A stretch of DNA of 64,000 nt from Falsiroseomonas tokyonensis (GTDB taxonomy: Bacteria; Pseudomonadota; Alphaproteobacteria; Acetobacterales; Acetobacteraceae). Positions within the stretch are counted from its first letter, which is position 1. Each line of letters starts with the position of its first letter. The position numbers and the translations under genes were made by a program. The notes under the pieces are model-generated. The model was not told where the DNA came from. It saw only the letters and a list, made by a program, of their open reading frames with translations, and did no database searches. The DNA lies in the NCBI RefSeq assembly GCF_019024325.1, contig NZ_JAFNJS010000002.1, positions 620,118-684,117 on the forward strand, written 5' to 3'. Of this stretch, positions 44,829 through 52,910 are shown piece by piece.

Positions 44829-46031
44829 TCAGGCCGGCAGATTGGCCAGGGACTGTTCCAGGTCGGCGATGATATCCGCCACCTCCTCCAGCCCGATATG
44901 CAGCCGCACCGCCTGGCCCGGCAGTTCCGGCGTCACGCGGCGCACCAGCATGCCATTGGTCGGCAGCGCCAGGCATTCATAGCCGCCCCAGCTGGCGCCG
45001 ATGCCGAACAGCTTCAGCCCGTCCACGAAGCGGAAGATATCGGCCTCCGTGTAGCGGGGCTGGAAGACGATGCCGAAGAGGGAGCAGGCGCCGTCGAAGT
45101 CCCGCTTCCAGATCTCGTGGCCCGGCGCGCCCGGCAGGGCCGGGTGGCGCACCTCCATCACCTCCGGCCGCCCCGCCAGCCATTCGGCGACCCGCAGGGA
45201 GCTTTCAGCCTGGTGCCGCAGCCGGATCGGCATGGTCCGCACGCCGCGCAGCGCCAGCCAGCAATCGTCCGGGCTGGCGTAATGGCCGAGGGCCGAGGCC
45301 ATGTTGCGGACGATCAAGTGGTGCGCCTCGCTGGCCACGGTGACGCTGCCCAGCAGGATATCCGAATGTCCGCCGACATACTTGGTCAGCGCCTGGATCG
45401 AGACATCGCAGCCATGCACGAAGGGCTGGAAGCTGTGGATGCCCCAGGTGTTGTCGATCATGCTGACCGCGCCGTGGCGCTTCGCCACCGCCGTCAGCGC
45501 CGGCACGTCCTGCACCTCGAAGGTGTGGCTGCCGGGGCTTTCCAGGTAGAGGACCTTGGTGTTCGGGGTCCAGAGCTGCTCCAGCCCCGCGGCGTCGATG
45601 CAGGGATCGTAGAACTGCGTCTCGATGCCCCAGCCGGGCAGCACATTCTCGGCCAGGTTGCGGGCCGGGCCATAGACGCTGTCGGGCATCAGGCAGCGGT
45701 CGCCCGCCTTCAGCCAGGCCATCAGCGGCGCCGTCACGGCGGAAAGGCCCGTGCCGGTGATGGTGCAATGCGTGCCGCCCTCGATCTCCGCCACCACGTC
45801 TTCCAGGGCGTAGTGGGTCGGGCCGCCCTGGGTGCCGTAGGTCATCACCCGGTTGAAGCGCTGCTTCGCATTCTCCCGCCGCGCCTCGCAGGATTGCGCG
45901 GTGACGGTGGAGCCCCGGTAGACCGGCGGATTGACGAAGCCGAGCGCGCGGATCGGCGGCCGCGCCGCATGCGACATGCGGGTGGCGAAGGCGTGCTTGG
46001 GATGGCCGTTGGGATTCGCGTCGTCGGGCAT
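44829..46031 (-). CDS. metC: Cystathionine beta-lyase (MetC type)
   Basis: 400 residues from ATG 46031, whose A overlaps the sulfurtransferase stop. NPPVYRGSTVTAQSCEARR, MTYGTQGGPTHYALEDVV and the PLP-lysine motif ALTKYVGGHSDILLGSV are typical of PLP-dependent Cys/Met metabolism enzymes. LFGIGASWGGYECLAL near the C-terminus fits the beta-lyase branch. It would cleave cystathionine to homocysteine, pyruvate and ammonia. It ends an operon of NUDIX, AlaX and sulfurtransferase genes. Confidence 0.87.
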   Translation of the reverse strand: MPDDANPNGHPKHAFATRMSHAARPPIRALGFVNPPVYRGSTVTAQSCEARRENAKQRFNRVMTYGTQGGPTHYALEDVVAEIEGGTHCTITGTGLSAVTAPLMAWLKAGDRCLMPDSVYGPARNLAENVLPGWGIETQFYDPCIDAAGLEQLWTPNTKVLYLESPGSHTFEVQDVPALTAVAKRHGAVSMIDNTWGIHSFQPFVHGCDVSIQALTKYVGGHSDILLGSVTVASEAHHLIVRNMASALGHYASPDDCWLALRGVRTMPIRLRHQAESSLRVAEWLAGRPEVMEVRHPALPGAPGHEIWKRDFDGACSLFGIVFQPRYTEADIFRFVDGLKLFGIGASWGGYECLALPTNGMLVRRVTPELPGQAVRLHIGLEEVADIIADLEQSLANLPA

Positions 46032-46876
46032 CAGGTGGTTTCCTTGGGGGTTTCCGGGCGGCTCGCCCATTCGGTCCAGGACCCGTCATAGACCGCGGGC
46101 TCCGGCAGCCCGGCCCGCAGCGCGCCGAGCGCCACGACGCAGGCGGTGACGCCGGTGCCGCAGGAGGTGACGATGGGCCGCGTGGCATCGGCGCCGCGTT
46201 CGGCGAACATTTTCTTCAATGTCGCCTCATCCTTCATAACGCCATCCGGTCCCACCAGGTCGGCCGCCGGCAGCGACATCGCGCCCGGCATGTGGCCGGA
46301 GGGCAGGCCAGGGCGGGGTTCGGGCGCCGTGCCATCGAAGCGGGCCTTGGACCGCGCATCGAGGATCAGCGCCTCCCCGCCGCCCTGGCGGATGATGCGC
46401 TTGATGTCGCCGATGCCGGCCAGGCGCCGCGCGATCAGGTCCGCCACGAATGTCGCGCCCGGGGCAGGGGGCGCGTCGCCGGTCTCGACAGGCCGGCCCT
46501 CGCGCTGCCATTTCGGCAGGCCGCCATCCAGCACCGCCGCATTCTCATGCCCGAACAAGCGCATCATCCACCAGCCGCGTGGCGAGGCGCGCAGCCCGTG
46601 CTGGTCGTAGAAGACCACGCGGGTGTCGTTGCCCACGCCGAGCGCGCCGATCAGTTTCTCGAAGCGCGCCGGGGTGGGGACCATATGCGGCAGGCTGCTG
46701 TCGGGATCCGCCACCTGGTCGATATTGAACAGCCGGGCACCCGGGATATGGGCCGCGCGGAACCCGTCCGGCGCATTTCCCTGCTCGGTCGGCAGGTAGG
46801 TGGTGCAGTCGAGCACCACGAGGTCCGGCTTGCCCAGCTCCGCGGCCAGCCATTCGGTGGAGACCAGCAGGTCCAT
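46031..46876 (-). CDS. sseA: 3-mercaptopyruvate sulfurtransferase
   Basis: 281 residues from ATG 46876 (GGAG 8 bases upstream; GTG 46885 overlaps the AlaX stop but lacks a spaced site). Two rhodanese domains: the first has HIPGARLFNIDQVADP, the second the active loop TSCGTGVTACVV with the cysteine near residue 239. CG(S/T)GVT marks mercaptopyruvate rather than thiosulfate specificity. It moves sulfur from 3-mercaptopyruvate, a cysteine product, to acceptors. Confidence 0.92.
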   Translation of the reverse strand: MDLLVSTEWLAAELGKPDLVVLDCTTYLPTEQGNAPDGFRAAHIPGARLFNIDQVADPDSSLPHMVPTPARFEKLIGALGVGNDTRVVFYDQHGLRASPRGWWMMRLFGHENAAVLDGGLPKWQREGRPVETGDAPPAPGATFVADLIARRLAGIGDIKRIIRQGGGEALILDARSKARFDGTAPEPRPGLPSGHMPGAMSLPAADLVGPDGVMKDEATLKKMFAERGADATRPIVTSCGTGVTACVVALGALRAGLPEPAVYDGSWTEWASRPETPKETT

Positions 46877-46881
46877 CTCGG

Positions 46882-47601
46882 TCACTCCGGCAATACGATG
46901 TGGATGCGGCGGTTCTGCCGGCCCTTGCTTTCCAGCTTCAGCACCTCGACCCGGCCGATCTCGCCGGTGCTGCAGACATGGGTCCCGCCGCAGGGCTGCA
47001 GGTCCACCGGCGCGGCCTCCGGCCCGATGCGGACCAGGCGGATGCGCCCGGCGCCGCGCGGCGGCTGCACCGACAGGGTGCGGACCATCTGCGGATTGGC
47101 GTCCAGCTCCGCCTCGGTGATCCAGGTCATGCCGACGGGGTGGTCGGCGGCCACCAGCTCCGCCAGGCGTTCGGTGAACCATTCTTTGGCGGGCGGGTCC
47201 GGCAGGTCGAAGTCGAGGCGGGATTTCTCGGCGCCAATCTGGTTGCCGGTGGCGTAGATGCCCGGCAGGACGCTGCACAGCAGATGCAGGGTGGTGTGCA
47301 TGCGCATGTGGCGGTGACGGCGCGCCCAGTCGAGCGTCGCCTCCACCTCCGCGCCCACCGGCGGCACCGCGGTGCCGGGGGCCAGCGTGTGCAGGATGGC
47401 GCCCGCCTCGCCCTTGGTGGCTTCGACCACGGCGGCCTCGCCGCCCTCCCAGCGCAGCGTGCCGGCATCGCCGGGTTGGCCGCCGCTGCGGGCGTAGAAG
47501 ACGGTGCGGTCGAGCACCACGCCGCGCTCGTCGGCGGCGACCACGCGGGCGGTCACCTCCCGGCGATAGGCATCCTCGGCGAACAGGGCTTCGGTCGTCA
47601 T
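46882..47601 (-). CDS. AlaX-type tRNA editing protein
   Basis: 239 residues from ATG 47601, overlapping the NUDIX stop by 4 bases. DRTVFYARSGGQPGDAG is the conserved editing-domain start; zinc ligands are HTTLH (HxxxH) and CGGTH (CxxxH). Free-standing AlaX proteins remove serine or glycine from mischarged tRNA-Ala. Length and the linker after the first domain fit the longer AlaX class. Its place in an operon with two cysteine-related enzymes makes a sulfur or cysteine link worth testing. Confidence 0.88.
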   Translation of the reverse strand: MTTEALFAEDAYRREVTARVVAADERGVVLDRTVFYARSGGQPGDAGTLRWEGGEAAVVEATKGEAGAILHTLAPGTAVPPVGAEVEATLDWARRHRHMRMHTTLHLLCSVLPGIYATGNQIGAEKSRLDFDLPDPPAKEWFTERLAELVAADHPVGMTWITEAELDANPQMVRTLSVQPPRGAGRIRLVRIGPEAAPVDLQPCGGTHVCSTGEIGRVEVLKLESKGRQNRRIHIVLPE

Positions 47602-48281
47602 GATGTGGTCCATTCTTCTCGCAGCCGCGCCCGGTTCACCTGCAGCCACAGCAGGGCGAGGGCCGCCGGCGCGTTCTGGATGCGGTTGTCGGCGACCATG
47701 GCGAAGACGTCCGCCGCCGGCAGCACCATCACGCGGGTTTCCTCGTTCTCGGTCGCCAGCCCATGCGTGGTGGCCCCGGTCTCGGACAGGTCGACGCAGG
47801 CGCAGAGGAAATGCACCCGCTCGTCGCAGCCGCCCTGCATCAGCAGGAAGGCGCCGATCGGCGCCATGGCGCGGGCGGTCAGCCCGGTTTCCTCGGCCAG
47901 TTCACGGGCGCCCGAGACCTCCGGATCCTCGCCCGCCTCCAGCAGCCCGGCCGGGCATTCGGTCATCACCGGCGGCAGGCCGGCGGCCAGCGCCGGCAGG
48001 CGGAACTGCTCGATCAGGGCGATGCGGTCGGTGACGGGGTCGTAGGGCAGGATCACCACGCCCTGGCCGCGCCGCCACAATTCCCAGGTCAGGACGCCCG
48101 ACGGCGTGCCATCGAAGCGGGCGTGACGGAAGCGGACCCGCTGCAGGGCGAAGCGCTGGCCCCAGACCACCTCATCCTCCAGCACCTCCAGCCCCGGCCA
48201 GGGCGGGATGGGCGGGGCCTTCGGGTGGCGGGGCTCGGCGGGAAAGGGCGGGGCCGGGGAAGGGGGCACTCTGGCGCTCAT
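47598..48281 (-). CDS. NUDIX hydrolase, ADP-ribose pyrophosphatase-like
   Basis: 227 residues. The complete Nudix box GLLEAGEDPEVSGARELAEE followed by TGL binds the metal ions. VILPYDPVTDRIALIEQFR before it is typical of ADP-ribose/NDP-sugar pyrophosphatases. The first 30 residues are Pro-rich and extra to the domain. It is the first gene of the operon with AlaX, sulfurtransferase and cystathionine beta-lyase and diverges from an EamA gene across 37 bases. Confidence 0.88.
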   Translation of the reverse strand: MSARVPPSPAPPFPAEPRHPKAPPIPPWPGLEVLEDEVVWGQRFALQRVRFRHARFDGTPSGVLTWELWRRGQGVVILPYDPVTDRIALIEQFRLPALAAGLPPVMTECPAGLLEAGEDPEVSGARELAEETGLTARAMAPIGAFLLMQGGCDERVHFLCACVDLSETGATTHGLATENEETRVMVLPAADVFAMVADNRIQNAPAALALLWLQVNRARLREEWTTS

Positions 48282-48318
48282 GCCCGGCGGACCCTACCCT
48301 TGGGCACCAGGAACGTCC

Positions 48319-49239
48319 ATGTCCCCCATCCAGACCAGCTCCATCTCCCCCGCGGTTGCCGCCGCCCGGCGCCGCGCCATCTTGCTGGTGCTCGCCGCCT
48401 CGGCCACCTTTGTGGTCTCCGCCGCTTTGGTGAAGTCGATCGGGCCGGGGATTCCGCTGGCCCAGATCATCCTGTTCCGCAATGCCTTCGCCCTGCCGCT
48501 GCTGCTGGTGATGGTGGTGCAGGCGGGCGGGTTCCACCTGCTGCGCACCCGCCTGCCCTGGCGCCATGCCGAGCGCACCTTCTGGGGCATGTGCGGCATG
48601 GTCGGCGCCTTCCACGGCTTCGTGCACCTGCCGCTGGCCACCGCGACCGCGCTCGGCTTCACCATGCCGCTGTTCCTGACCGCGCTGTCGGTGCTGCTGA
48701 CGCGGGAACAGGTGGGCTGGCGGCGCTGGTCGGCGGTGGTGGTGGGTTTTGCCGGCGTGCTGATCATGGTGCGGCCGGGCTTCGGCGGCGCGGCGCTGCC
48801 GGTTTTCAGCGTGGGCCTGGTGCTGCTCGGCGCCTTCGGCTGGGCCATGGCGATGATGAGCATCCGCCGCATGGGGGAGGCCGGGGAACCGGGCGTCTCC
48901 ATCGTTTTCTGGTTCGCCGTCGCCTCCGCCACGCTGGCGGGGCTCGGCACCATCCCGGTCTGGGTCACGCCATCCCCGCGCGAATGGCTGCTGCTTGGGG
49001 GCATCGGCTGCGTCTCCGCCGTGGCGCAGCTGCTGATGACGGCCGCCTATCGCCGCGGCGAGACCACGCTGCTGGCGCCCTTTGAATATTCGGGCCTGAT
49101 CTGGACCATGTTCGCCGGCATCCTGATCTGGTCGGAATGGCCGGATGCCTACGAACTGCTGGGCTTCGGCGTGCTGGTCGGCGCCGGCCTGTACATCTGG
49201 CGGCGCGAAGTCGTGCGCGCCGCGCGCGCCCGCCAATGA
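48319..49239 (+). CDS. EamA/DMT family transporter
   Basis: 306 residues from ATG 48319 with AGGA 6 bases upstream. About ten helices in two EamA repeats; MCGMVGAFHGFVHLPLATAT and FEYSGLIWTMFAGILIWSEW are typical. The substrate is unknown. Although the family shares a fold with the EamA at 7600-8466, the two are only distantly alike. The MaoC-like gene follows after 19 bases and may be co-transcribed. Confidence 0.88.
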   Translation: MSPIQTSSISPAVAAARRRAILLVLAASATFVVSAALVKSIGPGIPLAQIILFRNAFALPLLLVMVVQAGGFHLLRTRLPWRHAERTFWGMCGMVGAFHGFVHLPLATATALGFTMPLFLTALSVLLTREQVGWRRWSAVVVGFAGVLIMVRPGFGGAALPVFSVGLVLLGAFGWAMAMMSIRRMGEAGEPGVSIVFWFAVASATLAGLGTIPVWVTPSPREWLLLGGIGCVSAVAQLLMTAAYRRGETTLLAPFEYSGLIWTMFAGILIWSEWPDAYELLGFGVLVGAGLYIWRREVVRAARARQ

Positions 49240-49258
49240 TGCGCGCGGCGGCGCGGCG

Positions 49259-49774
49259 ATGACGGGCTTCGACCCCCGGTCCCACCGAATGATCGCCGAG
49301 CAGCGCTGGTTCGAGGATTTCGTCCTCGGCGAGCGCTTCCCGCTGCCCAGCCGCACCATGACGAGCGGCATCTTCGCCGCCTTCCAGGCCGCCAGCGGCG
49401 ACCACCACCCGATCCACTACGACCGCGACTACTGCCGTGCCCACGGCCTGCCCGACATGCTGGCGCATGGCTTCCAGGTGGCGATCCAGACCGCCGCCGG
49501 GGCCGGGATCTTTCCGCACCTGGTTGAGCAGTCATTGAAGGCCTTCCTGGAACAGTCCAGCCGCTTCCTGGCGCCGGTCCTCCTGGGCGACACGGTCTAT
49601 CCCTGCCTGGAGGTGGACGAGCTCTCGCCCAACCGCTCCACCGGCGTGGTCGGCCTGCGCAGCACGGTGCACAACCAGCGCGGCGTGCTGGTGATGGAAG
49701 GCCGCCACCGCTACCTGATCCGCAAGCGGCCGGAAGCGGGCGATGGTGCCGAGACCCGTCCGGCGGCAGGCTGA
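49259..49774 (+). CDS. MaoC-like hotdog dehydratase
   Basis: 171 residues from ATG 49259. FQAASGDHHPIHYDRDYC holds the hydratase motif D-x-H-P-I-H, whose Asp and His act on enoyl-CoA. LPDMLAHGFQVAIQTAAGAG and FLAPVLLGDTVYPCLEV complete the fold. It probably hydrates a short or branched enoyl-CoA. No ribosome site is evident and no other CoA gene adjoins it. Confidence 0.85.
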   Translation: MTGFDPRSHRMIAEQRWFEDFVLGERFPLPSRTMTSGIFAAFQAASGDHHPIHYDRDYCRAHGLPDMLAHGFQVAIQTAAGAGIFPHLVEQSLKAFLEQSSRFLAPVLLGDTVYPCLEVDELSPNRSTGVVGLRSTVHNQRGVLVMEGRHRYLIRKRPEAGDGAETRPAAG

Positions 49775-49800
49775 CCCGCACCGCAGCGCCGTCCGCCCGC

Positions 49801-49828
49801 GAAGGCGGTTCGGGGGCGTTCCGCCTTC
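49801..49828. terminator. Hairpin between convergent genes
   Basis: GAAGGCGG and CCGCCTTC form a perfect 8-bp stem with a 12-base loop between the MaoC-like and sulfotransferase genes; the right arm reaches the latter's stop codon. Confidence 0.5.
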
Positions 49829-51155
49829 AGCCGGCGGCCTTGGTCGGGGCCGAATTCGCCTGGGCCATCAGATGGCCGATCCGCCGCGTCGCGGCATGGT
49901 CCGGATGGGCCCGCTGCAGCACCGCCAGATGCGCCTCCGCCGCCGCCCGGTTGCCCTCGCGCAGCGCCGCCTCCGCCAGGTGCTGATGCGCCAGCGGATG
50001 GTCCGGCACCACGCGCAGCGCGGCGCGGAAGGCGCTACGGGCCGGCGCCTGCTCGCCCAGGCGTTCATGCAGCCGGGCGGCGAGCACATGCTGGTCCGCC
50101 TCCCGCTGCGCCGCCAGGCGCAGCTGGTCCTCCAGCACATCCATCGCCGCTTCCAGCGCCGCATCACGGTCGATCGCGGGCGGCCCAGGGGGCGGATCGC
50201 CGCCCACAGGGTCCAGCGGCGCGAATAGGCTGGGACGGTCGGGGAACCAGCGGCGGCGGACTTCCTCGTTCACCGCCTCGTAGCGCGCGAGGAAGGCGGC
50301 GGCCTCGGCCGGGTGGGGCTTCCAGCCGCGGCCGGGCAGGGCATCCGACACCGCCGCCATGAAGCGCCGCCAGGGCAGGGAGGCGGCGGTCAGCCCCTCC
50401 GGCCGCGCCTTCATGCGCTCTCCCATGCTGCGCACCAGGTCGATGGCGGCCGGCGTGATGGAGAGGTTGCTCTGGCGGTCCGGATGATCCGCCGGCACGG
50501 CCAGCGGCACCTGGCAGAGTGCGAGGAAATCATCCACCGCATCGCCATTCACCAGCTCGGCGCGCTCGAAGATGCGGATCATCATCGCATCGGCGCCGAA
50601 GACCGCGGCCCAGTCGTCCAGCAGCTTGGCATAGTCGTATTGCGGCAGGCGGTCCGGCCCCAGCTTCGGCAATTCGGGCGGGCGGATGCCGGCGACGCGC
50701 AGCGCCTGGGTATAGCCGCTGGCCGCATGCTGGTCCTGCCGGCGCAGATAGACCGCGACGCGGATGCGGGCGGCGTAGGGCGCCAGCAGGTCGCGCAGAA
50801 GGGCGATCTCCGCCTGGTTGCCCAGCAGCCCGCCGCATTGCTCGGCCGAGAGAATCACCAGCCGCGTGCCGGCGGGCAGAGCGGCCATCTCGGCCGCGAA
50901 TTCGCGCCGGAACTGCGCCAGCCGCGCCTCCGCCCCGATGCCGTCCCACAGCGCCGGGTTGAAATGGCCGAGGCGGGAGAGCGGCACGAGGGAGGCCGGC
51001 AGCATGCCGTGATTGGCCCAGCCGGGGCTCAGCGGATAGCAGACCCCGAGCTTCGCCAGCGCCTGCCGCTGCCCGCCCAGCACCCGCTGGATGGAGGAGG
51101 TGCCGGTCTTCGACTGGCCGATATGGACGATGAGGTCAGGCTTTGGGGCGGTCAC
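49827..51155 (-). CDS. Sulfotransferase-like P-loop protein with TPR tail
   Basis: 442 residues. The start is GTG 51155, overlapping the GNAT stop as GTGA. LIVHIGQSKTGTSSIQRVL (about 8-26) is the PAPS-binding loop of sulfotransferases, and RIRVAVYLRRQDQHAASGYT holds the 3'-phosphate-binding Arg and Ser. Residues after about 340 form two or three TPR-like helix pairs (RSAFRAALRVVPDHPLAHQH, EAHLAVLQRAHPDHAATR). It could sulfate a surface glycan, but the acceptor is unknown and no PAPS genes are nearby. Confidence 0.78.
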   Translation of the reverse strand: MTAPKPDLIVHIGQSKTGTSSIQRVLGGQRQALAKLGVCYPLSPGWANHGMLPASLVPLSRLGHFNPALWDGIGAEARLAQFRREFAAEMAALPAGTRLVILSAEQCGGLLGNQAEIALLRDLLAPYAARIRVAVYLRRQDQHAASGYTQALRVAGIRPPELPKLGPDRLPQYDYAKLLDDWAAVFGADAMMIRIFERAELVNGDAVDDFLALCQVPLAVPADHPDRQSNLSITPAAIDLVRSMGERMKARPEGLTAASLPWRRFMAAVSDALPGRGWKPHPAEAAAFLARYEAVNEEVRRRWFPDRPSLFAPLDPVGGDPPPGPPAIDRDAALEAAMDVLEDQLRLAAQREADQHVLAARLHERLGEQAPARSAFRAALRVVPDHPLAHQHLAEAALREGNRAAAEAHLAVLQRAHPDHAATRRIGHLMAQANSAPTKAAG

Positions 51156-51655
51156 AGCGTCTTCTTGAACCAGATGCGGGCATGGCCGGCCGGCATGCCG
51201 TCCAGCCGGCCGAATTCGCTATAGCCGTTGCGCAGCCAGAAGTCGGGGGCCTGGAAGCTGAAGGTATCGGTATAGGCCTGGGCGCAGCCGCGCTCCCGCG
51301 CGATCGCCTCCGCCCGGCGCAGCAGCTCCGTCCCCACGCCCTTGCCGCGCAGGTCGCGAGAGAGCCAGAGCCAGTCGACGAAAAGCCAGCCCCAGAAGGT
51401 CAGGCCCAGCAGCCCGCCACGGGCGGTGCCATCCGGCGCGCGGGCCAGCAGGGTGACCGGGTCCCGGTCATAGGGGCCGCCCATTTCCTGGTTGAAGGCA
51501 TGCAGGCCGCGCTGGATGGCGGCCACGGCATCGAGCTCGGGGAAGGTGTCCTCCGAGATCTCCACGCCGGCATCCGGGCTCATGCCGCGCGGCGCCTCGG
51601 GCTTCGCCGCGGAGGCCTTTGGCCGCTTCGTCCCGCCCCCTGCCGCCTTGGCCAT
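51152..51655 (-). CDS. GNAT family N-acetyltransferase
   Basis: 167 residues. WLSRDLRGKGVGTELLRRAE is the acetyl-CoA-binding motif, and APDFWLRNGYSEFGRLDG the C-terminal signature. The first 25 residues are Lys/Ala/Pro-rich and disordered. The family subgroup includes antibiotic and small-amine acetyltransferases. It is coupled to the sulfotransferase gene. Confidence 0.83.
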   Translation of the reverse strand: MAKAAGGGTKRPKASAAKPEAPRGMSPDAGVEISEDTFPELDAVAAIQRGLHAFNQEMGGPYDRDPVTLLARAPDGTARGGLLGLTFWGWLFVDWLWLSRDLRGKGVGTELLRRAEAIARERGCAQAYTDTFSFQAPDFWLRNGYSEFGRLDGMPAGHARIWFKKTL

Positions 51656-51728
51656 GCGCCGCCGTCTCCGTTTCCATCTGTCGCGGCGCGGGAAGTGGCC
51701 ACATCGCGCGGCGGCTGAAAAGCCCTGG

Positions 51729-52364
51729 CTATTGGCGCTGCAGCGCCATCAGCGCCTCCGCCAGCGCCCGCATCTCCGCCGCCGCCACCGATTTCGGCGC
51801 GGATTCGGTGACCCCGAGGCCGGCGGCGAAGGCCTGGGCGATGCCGGTGCGATTGCCGATGGCGGGCTGGAGCAGGGTCAGGTCCCGCCGCCCGAGCTCC
51901 GCCAGCACCTGCGCCAGCAGCCTGCCGCTGGCCGGCGCCCGGTTCAGCGCGATGGCGGCCGGCCGCTTTTCGCCCCGTGCCAGGTCCAGCGTCGCATCCA
52001 TGGCCCAGAGATCGGCGGAGGAGGGCTGCAGCGGCACCAGCACCAGGTCCGCATTGCGGATGGCGATGCGGGCATCCGTATCGGCATGCGGCGGCGTGTC
52101 CAGCAGCACCACATCCTGGCCACGCCGCAGCTTGTCCAGCGCCGCGGGCAGGCGCCAGCCGGCCGGGGCATCCAGGTGCAGGGGCAGGGCGCGCGGCCCG
52201 GCCTTGGCGCGCTCCGCGCCCCAGCGCGTCAGCGTCTGCTGCGGATCCGCGTCCAGCAGCGCCACCTTCAGCCCCTGGCCGGCGAGGGCGGTGGCGAGAT
52301 TGGCGCTGAGGGTGGACTTCCCGGCGCCACCCTTGCGCTGGGCCACGGCGATGACGAAGGCCAT
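51729..52364 (-). CDS. Orphan ParA/MinD-type ATPase
   Basis: 211 residues from ATG 52364. The deviant Walker A is AQRKGGAGKSTLSANLA, with both lysines, and VVLLDTPPHADTDARIAI is Walker B. Short length and no N-terminal DNA-binding part fit the ParA/MipZ/ParC group that positions cargo on the nucleoid or membrane. No parB or centromere-like repeat adjoins it, so its cargo is unknown. It lies between the proline-rich exported protein and GNAT genes on the same strand. Confidence 0.85.
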   Translation of the reverse strand: MAFVIAVAQRKGGAGKSTLSANLATALAGQGLKVALLDADPQQTLTRWGAERAKAGPRALPLHLDAPAGWRLPAALDKLRRGQDVVLLDTPPHADTDARIAIRNADLVLVPLQPSSADLWAMDATLDLARGEKRPAAIALNRAPASGRLLAQVLAELGRRDLTLLQPAIGNRTGIAQAFAAGLGVTESAPKSVAAAEMRALAEALMALQRQ

Positions 52365-52417
52365 GCGGGCGACTCCACGACCTGTTTCGCGCAAAACCTA
52401 GCAAAGCCTGGGCCGCC

Positions 52418-52461
52418 GGTCGCCCTTACGGTGGGTCGCCCTTGCGGTGGGTCGCCCTTAG
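52418..52461. repeat. Short tandem repeat, unit about 16 bases
   Basis: GGTGGGTCGCCCTTGC (52430-52445) and GGTGGGTCGCCCTTAG (52446-52461), preceded by a truncated copy GGTCGCCCTTAC (52418-52429). The last copy includes the stop codon of the proline-rich gene. Two and three-quarter copies suggest slippage expansion. Confidence 0.75.
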
Positions 52462-52817
52462 CGGCCGGTTGTGGAGGCGTCCGGCCGCGCCCCGGGGCGG
52501 GAGGGCACGGGGCTGTTGCCGAAATCCGTCACGCCGCCGCTGCGCTCAGGCCGCTGCGCGCCCGGCACGGCGGGGGCGGGCAGGGTCTCGTGGCCCGGCG
52601 GCGGGGAGGTGCGGGGCGGCAGGTTGCGCGGCGTGCCCACGCCGGGCGGCGGCGCCTCCGGCCGCGGACGCTCGGCCGAGGGCGCGCCGGCGGGGTCGCG
52701 TCGCATCTCGGTCGGCGGGGGTGCCGCATTGGCGGCGGGACCCTGGCTCGGCTGCGCGGTGGCGGCCAGCGGCAGCAGCAGGGCGGGGACCAGGAACAGG
52801 CTATGGATAGGGCGCAT
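52458..52817 (-). CDS. Proline-rich exported protein, unknown
   Basis: 119 residues. SLFLVPALLLPLAATAQ is a Sec signal, cut after residue 22. The mature part is almost all Pro, Ala, Gly, Arg and Ser without predicted helices, and looks like a periplasmic unstructured linker. No family is recognised. It diverges from nnr across 93 bases and precedes the ParA gene. The coding frame is supported by the signal peptide and codon pattern rather than by homology. Confidence 0.5.
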   Translation of the reverse strand: MRPIHSLFLVPALLLPLAATAQPSQGPAANAAPPPTEMRRDPAGAPSAERPRPEAPPPGVGTPRNLPPRTSPPPGHETLPAPAVPGAQRPERSGGVTDFGNSPVPSRPGARPDASTTGR

Positions 52818-52910
52818 GCAGAACCAAGCGTCCGGCCCCGCCCCGAGTTCTTTGCGCCCCCGGCCGCCGCCGGGTTCTGGCGGCGCGGCGGCCGCGATAG
52901 GCTCGCTTCC

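Noticed and set aside
52418-52461. CRISPR-like repeat
   Set aside because: Units are contiguous with no spacers, only about three copies and no cas genes.
51492-52910. A long N-terminal extension of nnr
   Set aside because: Runs antisense through ParA and GNAT genes; the epimerase domain starts at 52911.
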